NCBI RefSeq assembly: GCF_040095835.1
Contig: NZ_JBBMFT010000004.1
Location: forward strand, 124,001-188,000
Direction of reading: 5' to 3'
Length of the DNA stretch: 64,000 bases
Origin: Flavonifractor hominis
GTDB taxonomy: Bacteria > Bacillota > Clostridia > Oscillospirales > Oscillospiraceae
The position numbers were made by a program, and so were the translations under genes. The notes below the pieces were generated by a model, which was not told where the DNA came from, searched no databases, and saw only the letters and a program-made list of their open reading frames with translations. Of the stretch, positions 1 through 8,534 are shown piece after piece. The number at the start of each line of letters is the position of its first letter. Position 1 is the first letter of the stretch.

Positions 1-627
1 CCCGATCACTGCCCGGGCATCGGCATCCGACCAGGATGGGTCGATCTCAAAATAGGTGCGCAGCGCAGCAATCACGTCCTCTGCCGCAGGGGGCTGGGGC
101 AGATCATCCAGGCTGTCGGCCCGGGCCGCCGCATCGGTGTCAGGCAGATTCAGGGACGCCTTGACCTCTTTGCCCAGGGGCAGGGCATTCAGCAGTTTTC
201 CAAAGTCGGTGAGGGAAACGGTTCCCTCAGAAGTTTCCCGGGCCAAGGGGGTGTCGTTGGTATAGGTAAAGGGGGCCTCGGTGGAAATCGGCAGCCGGTC
301 CGTCCAGCTCTGTCCGTTCTCCCGGCAGATCTCGATGAGCTCCAAGAGGGTGGGATTGCGTTGAGCCTCATTACCCATCATGGTAGTATTCAAGGTGATC
401 TGATAGGTGGCCCGGTTGGATACCAACACCCGCCCATACCGGTCCAGAATCTCGCCCCGGGCGGCATCCACCGTCTCCCAGTTGGCGATCTTTACCGCCG
501 ACTGGGCCCGGTAGTCCTCTCCGTGGACGATCTGCAGGTTATAAAGTACGCTGGCAAATGCCGCCAGCAGCACGATGAGGATCAGCACGACGGATAGCAC
601 GCGCCGTTGAAATTGTCTGCCTTCCAT
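1..627 (-). CDS. mrdA: Penicillin-binding protein 2, N-terminal part (runs off the window start)
   Basis: Peptidoglycan transpeptidase of the elongation machinery, acting at the outer membrane face. Only the first 209 residues are inside the window. They show a short cytoplasmic tail, one membrane segment at about 9-28, and the class B PBP pedestal motif AARGEILDRYGRVL near 55-68 followed by an ATYQITLN strand. The catalytic SxxK, SxN and KTG boxes lie outside. The ATG at 627 follows an AAAAGGAGA-like ribosome site and a 21-nt gap from mreD. The order mreC-mreD-PBP2 is the classic rod-shape arrangement, which is why I prefer PBP2 over a divisome PBP. Confidence 0.88.
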   Translation of the reverse strand, partial: MEGRQFQRRVLSVVLILIVLLAAFASVLYNLQIVHGEDYRAQSAVKIANWETVDAARGEILDRYGRVLVSNRATYQITLNTTMMGNEAQRNPTLLELIEICRENGQSWTDRLPISTEAPFTYTNDTPLARETSEGTVSLTDFGKLLNALPLGKEVKASLNLPDTDAAARADSLDDLPQPPAAEDVIAALRTYFEIDPSWSDADARAVIG

Positions 628-648
628 GGCTGGTCTCCTTTTCAGGGG

Positions 649-1161
649 TCAGAGTACGGTTTTCTTGGGTACCCGGCGGTATACCCAGCGAAACAGCAGA
701 TACACCGGGGGCACAAATACCATGGACCAGAGCACTTCGGGCACCGCTACGGCCAGCATGGCGCTCACCGGAGTCTGCCAGGCCAGCAGGCGTACCACCA
801 TACGTCCCAGATCCATGAGCACCAATCCCACGAAGGAGCACAGCAGACACCCCACCAGGTCCTGCCGCAGGGCGTACTGGGCCACCACGCCGGCCAGGAT
901 ACCCAGCACACAAATGCCGATGGTCATGGTCCCGTCGGTGTTAAAGTAGACCGCGTCACATAAAATGCCCACGGCCAGGCCAAAGCCGCCTCCCGCCACG
1001 GCTCCCTCCAGCACCGCCACGCAAATGGCGGCCAGGGGCAGCAGCATGGGGGTTACCCCGAACACCGGAAAGCGGTTGAGCACATACAGCTCCAAAAACC
1101 ACACCGGCAGCAGGGCCAAGGCGTATACGCCCCACTTGATCAAAAAATCCTGTCTGGTCAT
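649..1161 (-). CDS. mreD: Rod shape-determining membrane protein MreD
   Basis: Integral membrane partner of MreC that links the MreB cytoskeleton to lateral wall synthesis. The 170-residue product is almost entirely hydrophobic, with about five membrane segments and a basic C-terminus, which fits the usual MreD length. The start at 1161 (MTRQDF) lies 4 nt after the mreC stop and is preferred to an upstream in-frame ATG inside mreC. MreD sequences diverge strongly, so the assignment rests mainly on hydropathy plus the position between mreC and the PBP2 gene. Confidence 0.85.
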   Translation of the reverse strand: MTRQDFLIKWGVYALALLPVWFLELYVLNRFPVFGVTPMLLPLAAICVAVLEGAVAGGGFGLAVGILCDAVYFNTDGTMTIGICVLGILAGVVAQYALRQDLVGCLLCSFVGLVLMDLGRMVVRLLAWQTPVSAMLAVAVPEVLWSMVFVPPVYLLFRWVYRRVPKKTVL

Positions 1162-1165
1162 GGTT

Positions 1166-2008
1166 TTACTCCACGATATCAAAGTCTTTGATGACAAAGA
1201 CCTGCTTAAGACTGTCCAGATTGGTCTCGGGGACAATGACGGCATAACGGGTCATGCCGGAGGCCTCGGTGCGCACCTCTTCCACATGTCCAACCACCAG
1301 GCCCGAGGGATACACGCCGCCCCGGCCGGAGGTGGTCACCTGATCGCCTGAGATGAGCTCACTGTTTTCCGGCAGATAGCTCAGCTTCAGCTTGCCCTCT
1401 CCCATAAGAGCAAAGTCGCCTTCCAAAATGGCAGCTGCCCCGGTGCGGGAGAGCTGTCCGCCCATCTCAATGCCGGAGTCCACCACGGTACGTACGGTGG
1501 CCCAGTTTTCACCCACTTCAGCCACCACACCTACCAGGTTCCAGTACTCATCCACCACGCAGTCATCCACCGCCACATCCTGAGCCGAACCCTTGCTGAT
1601 GGTAAGGGTGGACTCCCAGTTGGAGGTAGAGCGGGCGGTCACCATGGCCGATTCCAACTCAAAGGCGCGGTTGCTGGGACGCAGGTCCAGCAGATTGCGC
1701 AGCCGTTCGTTTTCCTGCAGGGCGGCTTCCGCCTGGCGTTCCTGTTCCTCCAGTTCGGCTACCCGCTTTTTCAGTTCCTCGTTCTCCTGCTTCATCTGCT
1801 CGCGCTGGAAGGCGTCGTTGTACCGTTCCTCCGTCCAGTTGGTCACCGCGCTGATGCCGTTGCGCACGGGGGTGGTGATGATACCCGCCAGATTGGACAG
1901 CGGATCGGCCACCCCGCCCAGCAACAGGGAGACCACCGCCGTCACCAGCGCCAGCAAAATGGCCACGATTAAAAGCAATATGCCGTTGTGCCGGAAAAAA
2001 TCCTTCAC
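1166..2008 (-). CDS. mreC: Rod shape-determining protein MreC
   Basis: Bitopic elongasome scaffold that couples MreB to PBP2. The 280 residues show an N-terminal membrane anchor (about 9-31), a coiled coil rich in Glu, Gln and Lys (about 60-105, ending near ENERLRNLL), then the beta-barrel domain with the family pattern WNLVGVVAEVGENWATVRTV and a late GGVYPSGLVVGHV strand. Length and domain order are typical. It starts 22 nt after maf and is followed by mreD within 4 nt, so all three are probably cotranscribed from the zapA promoter region. Confidence 0.95.
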   Translation of the reverse strand: MKDFFRHNGILLLIVAILLALVTAVVSLLLGGVADPLSNLAGIITTPVRNGISAVTNWTEERYNDAFQREQMKQENEELKKRVAELEEQERQAEAALQENERLRNLLDLRPSNRAFELESAMVTARSTSNWESTLTISKGSAQDVAVDDCVVDEYWNLVGVVAEVGENWATVRTVVDSGIEMGGQLSRTGAAAILEGDFALMGEGKLKLSYLPENSELISGDQVTTSGRGGVYPSGLVVGHVEEVRTEASGMTRYAVIVPETNLDSLKQVFVIKDFDIVE

Positions 2009-2030
2009 GCCGCTGCCCAGCCTTCCCTGT

Positions 2031-2621
2031 TCAATGCTCCGCCGCCAGGGCCATGCAGTCCACGCCCATCTGCCGCAGGATGCGGCCCAGCCGGCACACC
2101 GGCAGGCCCATGACGTTGTAATAATCTCCCTGGATGCCGTCCACCAGCAGGGCGCCGTAGCCCTGGATGCCGTAGGCGCCCGCCTTGTCCGCCGGCTCCC
2201 CGGTGCGTATATAGCATTCGATCTCTTCCTCGCTCAGCTCCCGGAAGGACACGGTGGTCTCTTCGCTGACGGTGTGCATTTCCTCCCCCCGCAGCACGGT
2301 CAGGCCGGTGTACACCTGGTGCCGGTTGCCCGAGAGGGTGGAGAGCATCTTGAATGCCTCCAGCTCGTCCACCGGCTTACCCAGCACTGCCCCGTCCAGG
2401 GCCACCACCGTGTCGGCAGCGATGACGATGGCGTCGCCGCCCACCTGTTCCCGCACAGCCCGGGCCTTCTCCGCCGAGATGCGCTGCACCAGCTCCTCGG
2501 GAGGCATCTCGCGCTCCATGTGCTCGTCGATGTCGGGGGTCACGATGCGGAAATCCCGCAGGCCCATGCGCTCCAAAAGCTCCCGCCGCCGGGGCGACCG
2601 GGAGGCCAGAATGAGTTCCAT
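2031..2621 (-). CDS. maf: Maf-like nucleoside triphosphate pyrophosphatase
   Basis: Cytoplasmic house-cleaning enzyme that hydrolyses non-canonical or modified NTPs to NMPs; Maf has also been tied to septum control in Bacillus. The 196-residue product begins with the signature LASRSPRRRELL (substrate-binding Ser-Arg-Arg) and carries AADTVVALDGAVLGKP and the YNVMGLP segment near the C-terminus. The ATG at 2621 has AGGAAAGG upstream and removes a spurious 49-residue extension. Sitting next to dut, it forms a nucleotide-sanitation pair inside the mre operon. Confidence 0.95.
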   Translation of the reverse strand: MELILASRSPRRRELLERMGLRDFRIVTPDIDEHMEREMPPEELVQRISAEKARAVREQVGGDAIVIAADTVVALDGAVLGKPVDELEAFKMLSTLSGNRHQVYTGLTVLRGEEMHTVSEETTVSFRELSEEEIECYIRTGEPADKAGAYGIQGYGALLVDGIQGDYYNVMGLPVCRLGRILRQMGVDCMALAAEH

Positions 2622-2661
2622 CGATTTGGTTCGTTCCTTTCCTGTGGTATGGGGGCGGCCT

Positions 2662-3111
2662 TCAGGTCCCAGTGGATCCAAATCCGCCGCTGCCCCGTTC
2701 GGTCTCGTCCAGCTCTTCCACGATCTGCAGCCGCGCTTGGGCCACAGGCAGGACCGCCAGCTGGGCAATGCGGTCCCCGGGCTGAATGGTATAGGGAACA
2801 GAGGAGAGGTTGGTCAGCCCCACCCGGATCTCCCCCCGATAGTCGCTGTCGATCACTCCCACGCCGTTGGAGAGGGTGATCCCGTGGCGCACCCCAAGCC
2901 CCGAGCGGGCAAAGACCAGGGCCACATACTCCGCCGAGGGCAGGGCAATGGCAATACCGGTGGGCAGGCTCACCAATGCGCCGGGTGCCACCTCCACCGG
3001 TTCATCCACGCAGGCACACAGGTCCATGGCCGCCGCGCCGGCAGTGGCGTAGTAGGGATAGGGAATCTCCCGGCCGATCTTGGGGGAGACTGCCTTGATT
3101 TTCAGGTCCAT
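2662..3111 (-). CDS. dut: dUTP diphosphatase
   Basis: Hydrolyses dUTP to dUMP and pyrophosphate, keeping uracil out of DNA and feeding thymidylate synthesis. The 149-residue trimeric-type enzyme shows the five family motifs in order: AAMDLCA, ARSGLGVRHGI, GVIDSDYRGEI, GDRIAQL, and the C-terminal glycine-rich GSGGFGSTG arm that closes over the active site. The ATG at 3111 begins 4 nt after the U32 gene stop. The genes overlap or abut on both sides, consistent with one transcript. Confidence 0.96.
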   Translation of the reverse strand: MDLKIKAVSPKIGREIPYPYYATAGAAAMDLCACVDEPVEVAPGALVSLPTGIAIALPSAEYVALVFARSGLGVRHGITLSNGVGVIDSDYRGEIRVGLTNLSSVPYTIQPGDRIAQLAVLPVAQARLQIVEELDETERGSGGFGSTGT

Positions 3112-3115
3112 GGTT

Positions 3116-5194
3116 TCACTCCACGTCTCTATAGTATAGACCCCGGGTATACTCGTTGGGACTCCATGTGCTCTGTTCCAGGTAACGCTTGACCACCTGG
3201 ACACACTCCCGGGGATTTTCGGTGGTAAACAGCAGCCGCTGCGCCCACAGGCCAATGTGCCGGTAGTCCGCCGCCTTGTCCGCCAGGAAGAGCTTCTGGG
3301 AATTGAGCAGTTCGTTGCGGCAGCCGGGGGCCTTTACCACCGGGAAGCGGGCTCCCTTGCGGTCGGTGAGGATGTTGCTGTTCTGGCAGTTGCAGGAGCC
3401 GCTGCGGTTTTTGATGATGCAGTTTTCCATGATCATCAGCGGCAGACGTCCGTAAGTGATGAGCTCGGTATCCACGCTCTTGGAGATGTCCCGCAGCTGG
3501 GGTAGCTTAAGCTCAAAGGAGAGGGTAAGAGAGGCAAATCCCAAGCGCTTGTACTCCTTGACTGCCTGTGAGTTGTAGACCTCCAGCCCAAAATCACCCC
3601 GGAGGGTGAAGCCCAACTCCCTTGCCACAGGGAGCATGCCCAGGTTGCCGATGAGCGCGTCGGTTACGCCCAGATCTTTCACCTGCCGCAGCTGCTCCTC
3701 CACCTGGCCCATCTCCCGGTCCCAGGCCACCCGGGGCAGGATGACACCGATCCGGGTCCCCGCCGGGGCCTGAGCCTTCTCCGGGTGGGCAGCCAGTTCC
3801 TCCAGGGGAAGGTAGACCAGCGCGGGCCCCAGGGCCAGCAGTTCAGGCGTCACCTGCTTCGCCGTGCGCATCGACAGGGTGAGCACCGGCGGCTCTTTAC
3901 AATTTTCATAGCGCACCCCGGCATGATATTCCCCGCTCCGCCGCCGGGGCAGTTCCTCCCGCTGGCGGGTCAGGCCATCCAGCGCCTCCCGCCGCAGGGC
4001 GTTGAGGCTGGCCAGAGGCAGGGAGAGCCCGTCCTCCACCAGCGCGCGCACCTTCTCGCAGCGGTAGGGGGTGCCGCCGGTACGGGAGAGCTGGGTCTGT
4101 ACCGCCTCCGCCGTCAGGGGGCGGGTGCGGGCGGCCTCAGGCACGGGGCCCTCCACCGTCACCACCCGGCCCGCCGGGTCCTCCACCCCCACCCGGGCGG
4201 GCTCGCCGGGGCGGAGCATGGCGTAAAAGGTAACGGGGACCCGCTGGGCCTCGCCGCTCTGGTATGTGTTGCGGGCGGCGGCAAAGAGCTCCCGCGGTTC
4301 CTTGGTCTCCTCCCGCACACCGAACATATCCGGTCCCTGCCGGTCCAGATAGTAACCCTGGGTAAAGCCCTGCCGGGAGAAGGCGGCGCGCAACTGCTCC
4401 AGCTCCTCGGCCGTGGGCTCCCGGTCCTCTTTGATGGCCCGGGAGTAGATGCCAGTGACCACCGCCACATACTCCGGGCGCTTCATGCGCCCCTCCAGCT
4501 TGACGCAGCTTACCCCCATTTTGCGCAGCTCCCGCAGGTGGCCCGCCAGAGACAAGTCTTTGAGGGAGAGGGGGTAGGAGTCGGCCTTGTCCATCCAGCC
4601 GTACTTGAGGCGGCAGGGTTGGGCGCACAGACCCCGGTTGCCACTGCGCCCGCCGATGATGGAGGAGAGGAAACACTGTCCCGAATAGCACATGCACAGC
4701 GCTCCGTGGGCAAACACCTCGATCTCGATGGGGGAGCGCTGGGTAATGTATTCGATCTGATCCCGGGAGAGCTCCCGGCTGAGCACCGCCCGGCTCAGGC
4801 CCAGGTCCGCCACCATCTTCACCCCATCCAGGTTGTGGATGGTCATCTGGGTGGAGGCGTGTACCGGCAGGTCGGGGGCCACCTGCCGCAGCATCCGCAG
4901 CACCCCCAGATCCTGAATGAGCACCGCGTCGGCACCCAGCGCGCTGGCCTCGGCAGCAAATTCCGCCGCCCGGGGCAGTTCCCGGTCGGTGAGCAGGGTG
5001 TTGAGGGTCAGGTATACCCTGGCCCCACGCACATGGCAATAAGAAACCGCCGCCGCAAACTCTTCCCGGGAAAAGTTTTTCGCGTTGCGGCGGGCGTTAA
5101 AGTCCCCGTACCCCAGGTAGACGGCGTCCGCGCCGTTCTGCACGGCGGCGGCCACCGCCTCCATGGAGCCGGCGGGGGCGAGCAATTCCAGCAT
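3116..5194 (-). CDS. Peptidase U32 family protein (long form)
   Basis: Member of the U32 family, whose well-studied relatives (TrhP, RlhA) take part in tRNA and rRNA hydroxylation rather than clear proteolysis. The N-terminal TIM-barrel part shows LLAPAGSMEAV, PVHASTQMTIHN and a cysteine cluster around CMCYSGQCF and GLCAQPCRLKY that suggests an iron-sulfur or metal site. The 692-residue length includes the C-terminal domain seen in long clostridial U32 proteins. I chose the ATG at 5194 because GGAGG sits 5 nt ahead; an upstream ATG would add six residues. The exact substrate is unknown. Confidence 0.85.
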   Translation of the reverse strand: MLELLAPAGSMEAVAAAVQNGADAVYLGYGDFNARRNAKNFSREEFAAAVSYCHVRGARVYLTLNTLLTDRELPRAAEFAAEASALGADAVLIQDLGVLRMLRQVAPDLPVHASTQMTIHNLDGVKMVADLGLSRAVLSRELSRDQIEYITQRSPIEIEVFAHGALCMCYSGQCFLSSIIGGRSGNRGLCAQPCRLKYGWMDKADSYPLSLKDLSLAGHLRELRKMGVSCVKLEGRMKRPEYVAVVTGIYSRAIKEDREPTAEELEQLRAAFSRQGFTQGYYLDRQGPDMFGVREETKEPRELFAAARNTYQSGEAQRVPVTFYAMLRPGEPARVGVEDPAGRVVTVEGPVPEAARTRPLTAEAVQTQLSRTGGTPYRCEKVRALVEDGLSLPLASLNALRREALDGLTRQREELPRRRSGEYHAGVRYENCKEPPVLTLSMRTAKQVTPELLALGPALVYLPLEELAAHPEKAQAPAGTRIGVILPRVAWDREMGQVEEQLRQVKDLGVTDALIGNLGMLPVARELGFTLRGDFGLEVYNSQAVKEYKRLGFASLTLSFELKLPQLRDISKSVDTELITYGRLPLMIMENCIIKNRSGSCNCQNSNILTDRKGARFPVVKAPGCRNELLNSQKLFLADKAADYRHIGLWAQRLLFTTENPRECVQVVKRYLEQSTWSPNEYTRGLYYRDVE

Positions 5195-5230
5195 ATAAAC
5201 CTCCATGCCCACGGCGGATGCGCCGTGTCG

Positions 5231-5551
5231 TTACTTCTTGATCTGGTTCTGGAGCTTGAAGATCTCCCGCTTGGCCTCGGACAGTTCCATCTTGGCCTTG
5301 GTGGCCTCCTCCAGGTACTCCTTGAGCTGGCGGCGCAGGTTCTCCGACGCCTGCTGCTCTTTAAAATACTCGTCGGTGATGTTGACCGCCGCCAGGATGG
5401 CCCCGTCCACCAGGGAGGCCCGCGTTCCGTCCAGGACCTCCTGCACCTTGGCGTCCACATGGGCGGCGACCTTTTCGGTATAGCTGACATCCTCCGTGCC
5501 TACCAGCGTATACTCCTGTCCGGCGATGGTAACGGTCACACGGTTTTTCAT
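5231..5551 (-). CDS. zapA: Cell division protein ZapA
   Basis: Cytosolic FtsZ-ring stabiliser that bundles FtsZ filaments. The 106-residue protein has the ZapA globular head (VTVTIAGQEYTLVG, then YTEKVAAHVDAKV) followed by a C-terminal coiled coil from about residue 62. Length is right for the family. It is the first gene of the minus-strand run towards mreC/D and mrdA, so septum and side-wall functions share a transcript. A consensus-like promoter lies 40-70 nt upstream. Confidence 0.92.
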   Translation of the reverse strand: MKNRVTVTIAGQEYTLVGTEDVSYTEKVAAHVDAKVQEVLDGTRASLVDGAILAAVNITDEYFKEQQASENLRRQLKEYLEEATKAKMELSEAKREIFKLQNQIKK

Positions 5552-5589
5552 GGATACCCCTCCTGACTCTAGTCATACTTATTTAGGTT

Positions 5590-5618
5590 ATTATACCATA
5601 GTCCGCCGGGGATGAAAA
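5590..5618 (-). promoter_or_regulatory. Sigma-A-type promoter for the zapA-mre operon
   Basis: On the minus strand, -35 TTTTCA (5613-5618) and a perfect -10 TATAAT (5590-5595) are separated by 17 nt, about 40 nt upstream of zapA. Confidence 0.6.
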
Positions 5619-5652
5619 ATAAATTCTTCATGAATTTTCATTTTTTAACCCT

Positions 5653-5680
5653 TTGCCCCGCCGGCGGAGTGTGCTATCAT
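5653..5680 (+). promoter_or_regulatory. Possible promoter for the dnaD-like/dnaC-like pair
   Basis: TTGCCC (5653-5658), 16 nt spacer, TATCAT (5675-5680), about 40 nt before the dnaD-like start. The match is moderate; it would act divergently to the zapA promoter. Confidence 0.4.
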
Positions 5681-5719
5681 AATAATCTAAATCTATGTCG
5701 AAAAAGGAGGGGCCGGCCC

Positions 5720-6688
5720 ATGGCGGAACTGCTGCTGCCCGGCGAGATTTTATCCATGACGGCCCGGGCGGCCGACCGGCTGCTGGCCGCAGGCAGCGGG
5801 GACGCCGCGCTGCTCTACCTGTGGCTGCTGCGCCACGGGGGTGTGCTGGTGGCCGAGCAGGCCCGCAAGGGGCTGAAATGGGACGCACTCCGGTTGGAGG
5901 ACGCTCTGTCTGCCCTGGTGCGTCTGGGACTGGCCGACGGGAAGATGCAGGCGGAAGCCCCTGCTCCCCCCGCGCCCGCCGGGCCGCCGGAGTACACCGC
6001 TGCCGATATCACCCACGAGCTGGAGGACGCCTCTTCCTCCTTCCCCGGCCTGGTCAGCGAGGTACAGCGGCGGCTGGGGAAGATCTTGTCCACTGCCGAT
6101 CTGAAAAGTCTCTACACCCTGTACGACTACCTGGCCCTGCCAGCAGAGGTGATCTGTCTGCTGGTGAGCTGGTGCGTGGAGGAGTTTGAACGCAAATACG
6201 GCCCCGGCCGCAAGCCCCGCATGTCCCAGATCCAGAAGGAGGGCTTCGTCTGGCGCCGGCTGGGGGTGGACACCGCCCAGGCCGCTGAGGAACATCTGAA
6301 GCGGCAGGCCCTCTACCGCACCCGGGAGGGGGAAATCCTCCGCCTGCTGGATCTCAAGCCCCGGCCCCTGGTGGAGAAGGAGCGCAAGAAGGTGGCAGCC
6401 TGGACCGACATGGGCTTTTCCGACGAGGCCCTGCGCCTGGCTTACGAAAAGACGGTCTACAAAAAACAGGGCATGGACTGGGATTACATGAATGGTATTT
6501 TGTGCGGCTGGCACAAGAAGAACCTGCACACCCTGGCGGAGATCGAGGCCGGGGACCGGCAGTTCCGGCCCCAGACCGCCGCACCGGCCGCCCGCCCCGC
6601 CGACGGGGAGGCCGACCAGCGGGTGCGGGAGGATCTGGAGCGGATGCGCGCCTTCCTGCGCCGGCAGAAAGAAACGGAGGGGGAGTAA
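5720..6688 (+). CDS. DnaD domain protein (replication initiation)
   Basis: Likely helper of replicative helicase loading in Firmicutes, where DnaD remodels DNA and works with DnaB and DnaI at the origin. The 322-residue product has an N-terminal winged-helix-like part and two helical DnaD-type repeats; the second includes KKVAAWTDMGFSDEALRLAYEKT and the hallmark DWDYMNGILCGWHKKN (about 250-275). The start at 5720 has AAAGGAGG upstream. It is 3 nt from the helicase-loader-like gene, a common Clostridia pairing that supports the role. Confidence 0.88.
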   Translation: MAELLLPGEILSMTARAADRLLAAGSGDAALLYLWLLRHGGVLVAEQARKGLKWDALRLEDALSALVRLGLADGKMQAEAPAPPAPAGPPEYTAADITHELEDASSSFPGLVSEVQRRLGKILSTADLKSLYTLYDYLALPAEVICLLVSWCVEEFERKYGPGRKPRMSQIQKEGFVWRRLGVDTAQAAEEHLKRQALYRTREGEILRLLDLKPRPLVEKERKKVAAWTDMGFSDEALRLAYEKTVYKKQGMDWDYMNGILCGWHKKNLHTLAEIEAGDRQFRPQTAAPAARPADGEADQRVREDLERMRAFLRRQKETEGE

Positions 6689-6691
6689 GCC

Positions 6692-7696
6692 ATGGGATAC
6701 GAAGCCAGCGTTCTGCGCCGGGCCACCCAGCGTCTGGAGGCCGGGCGCAAGCGCCGCGCCGAGGAACTGGAGCGCCGCCGGGCGCGGATCTATGCCCAGC
6801 TGCCCCGGGTAGCACAGATCGACCGGGAGCTGCGCAAGACCATTCTGCAGATCATCGCCGCCTCCCTGCGGGACGGGAGCAATCCGGTGCCCGCCATCCA
6901 GGTCATCCGGGACGAAAATCTGGACCTGCAGGCTGAGCGGGCTACTCTGCTGGAGCAGAACGGTTATCCCGCCGATGCCCTGGACGAACACCCGGCCTGC
7001 GCCAAGTGCAACGACACCGGTTGGGTGGGGGCCGAGATGTGCGAGTGCCTCAAGCAGCTGTGCACCGAGGAACAGATCAAGGAGCTGTCCAAACTGCTGG
7101 ACCTGGGCGAGCAGTCCTTTGACACCTTCTCCCTGGACTATTATTCCTCTCTGCCCTGGAAGGGGGAGTCCCTCACTCCCCGGGAAAACATGGAGTTTAT
7201 TTACGAGGTCTGTCTCAACTATGCCCAGAAGTTCGGCAAGTTCTACTTCCACAATCTCTTTCTCACCGGCGCGCCCGGGCTGGGCAAGACCTTCCTCTCC
7301 GCCTGCATTGCCCGCACCGTGTCGGAAAACGGCTTTTCTGTCGTGTACGACACGGCGGTGAACATCTTCGCCCGGTTTGAGGAGCAGAAATTCGCCCGGG
7401 ACAGGGCAGAGGCGGGGGAGGCCCGGGACGAGACCCGGCGGTATCTGGGGTGCGACCTGCTGATCCTGGACGACCTGGGCAGCGAGCTCACCACCCCCTT
7501 TGTCCAGTCGGCCCTCTACACGCTGGTGAACACCCGCCTGACGGCGGACAAGCAGACGGTGATCTCCTCCAACCTGTCCATGGGGCAGGTGCGGGAGCGC
7601 TATACCCCGCAGATCGCCTCCCGTCTGGAGGGTGAGTACCGGGTACTGCCCTTTTACGGGGAGGACATCCGCCTGCAGCGCAAACAGCGGTTATAA
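6692..7696 (+). CDS. DnaC/DnaI-like helicase loader ATPase
   Basis: AAA+ protein expected to load the replicative helicase. Of its 334 residues, the N-terminal part is helical and carries a cysteine cluster (CAKC, then CEC and a further C, about 103-124) that should bind zinc. The ATPase core has Walker A GAPGLGKT (about 193-200), Walker B LLILDDLGSE, and a sensor-1 type segment VISSNL. This is the layout of Bacillus DnaI rather than the transposon helper IstB, and the DnaD neighbour agrees. Followed by a strong terminator. Confidence 0.9.
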   Translation: MGYEASVLRRATQRLEAGRKRRAEELERRRARIYAQLPRVAQIDRELRKTILQIIAASLRDGSNPVPAIQVIRDENLDLQAERATLLEQNGYPADALDEHPACAKCNDTGWVGAEMCECLKQLCTEEQIKELSKLLDLGEQSFDTFSLDYYSSLPWKGESLTPRENMEFIYEVCLNYAQKFGKFYFHNLFLTGAPGLGKTFLSACIARTVSENGFSVVYDTAVNIFARFEEQKFARDRAEAGEARDETRRYLGCDLLILDDLGSELTTPFVQSALYTLVNTRLTADKQTVISSNLSMGQVRERYTPQIASRLEGEYRVLPFYGEDIRLQRKQRL

Positions 7697-7739
7697 AAAA
7701 GAGCCGGTGGAGCAGAGATGCTCCACCGGCTCTTTTTTA
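7695..7739. terminator. Bidirectional terminator between the dnaC-like gene and an unknown gene
   Basis: Perfect 14-bp stem (7701-7714 with 7719-7732), GAGA tetraloop, flanked by A6 and T6 tracts, so it can end transcripts from both sides. Confidence 0.9.
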
Positions 7740-8366
7740 CACGGTCTGTGCAGAAGCTGGCAATTCTATTGTCTCTGACGGCTGCCCGGAAAAACTCGAA
7801 ACATAATATATATATCGTCTGTCTTCCTTACACTGAATGGCATAGAGCTCATCAGAGCGAAAATACATCCGAAGGATCCACTCCGTCCCTTCCCGCTCGT
7901 ACTCTTCCGCCTGGCACCAAACCAGTTCTCCCGTTTCCAGGTCCGGGAGCAGTGTCGCATAGCTGGAACGGAATGTCAGCTCAGAAACATCATAGCTTGG
8001 AAGCACACTGGCACGCTGAAACATCTCCTGGACAACAGGCAACTCTTCCTCCGGCGTCGGTATCGGAACAGGGCCGTCACCCATATCCACGTAATACTGC
8101 CCATCTACAATATAGTAGTTGGCTTTTGCATATTCGATCTGGACGTTTGTCCCATCACGACGCTCCGCCACCGGTTGATACCGCACTCCGCTCTCACCCA
8201 AGAACGCAAGCTGTCCTTCCAAGGAGCATGCGTTGTGCTGGATCGTCCGCAAAATCGGCTCGCTCTTGGGCTGCGGAATCAGCGATACCGCCACCAGTCC
8301 AAGCAAAAGAATCTCAGCCCCAAGGAGCCATCGCGCTTTATTTTCTAATCGATTTTGTTGGATCAC
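7737..8366 (-). CDS. Membrane-anchored protein of unknown function
   Basis: I do not recognise this 209-residue protein. It has a basic N-terminus, one membrane segment or uncleaved signal (about 12-30, ARWLLGAEILLLGLVAVSL), then a soluble domain of mixed strands rich in Tyr and acidic residues, presumably outside the cell. The reading frame begins with GTG at 8366, preceded by AAGGGGTG. Base composition is visibly less GC-rich than the flanking genes. It is monocistronic: promoter-like boxes upstream and terminators on both sides. A lineage-specific acquisition is possible but not shown. Confidence 0.7.
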   Translation of the reverse strand: MIQQNRLENKARWLLGAEILLLGLVAVSLIPQPKSEPILRTIQHNACSLEGQLAFLGESGVRYQPVAERRDGTNVQIEYAKANYYIVDGQYYVDMGDGPVPIPTPEEELPVVQEMFQRASVLPSYDVSELTFRSSYATLLPDLETGELVWCQAEEYEREGTEWILRMYFRSDELYAIQCKEDRRYIYYVSSFSGQPSETIELPASAQTV

Positions 8367-8461
8367 TGCTCACACACCCCTTTATCCAAGCATCTTTCTT
8401 CTTTTATCAGGTTAAACGGATAAGGCCCCAAGCAGCGGTTAGACTTACGCCTTTTATTTTA

Positions 8462-8490
8462 GTCTTATCACATCGTCCTATTATTGTCAA
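8462..8490 (-). promoter_or_regulatory. Promoter of the unknown membrane-anchored gene
   Basis: Minus strand: perfect TTGACA (8485-8490), 17 nt spacer, weaker -10 TAAGAC (8462-8467), about 95 nt upstream of the GTG start. Confidence 0.5.
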
Positions 8491-8500
8491 CCATAACCAA

Positions 8501-8534
8501 AAGAGGAAGGACCTTTGGTCCTTCCTCTTTTTTA
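8501..8534. terminator. Terminator after the M16 peptidase gene
   Basis: A 13-bp perfect stem (8501-8513 with 8517-8529) with a 3-nt loop. The T tract is strong on the plus strand and shorter on the minus strand, where the peptidase transcript ends. Confidence 0.7.
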
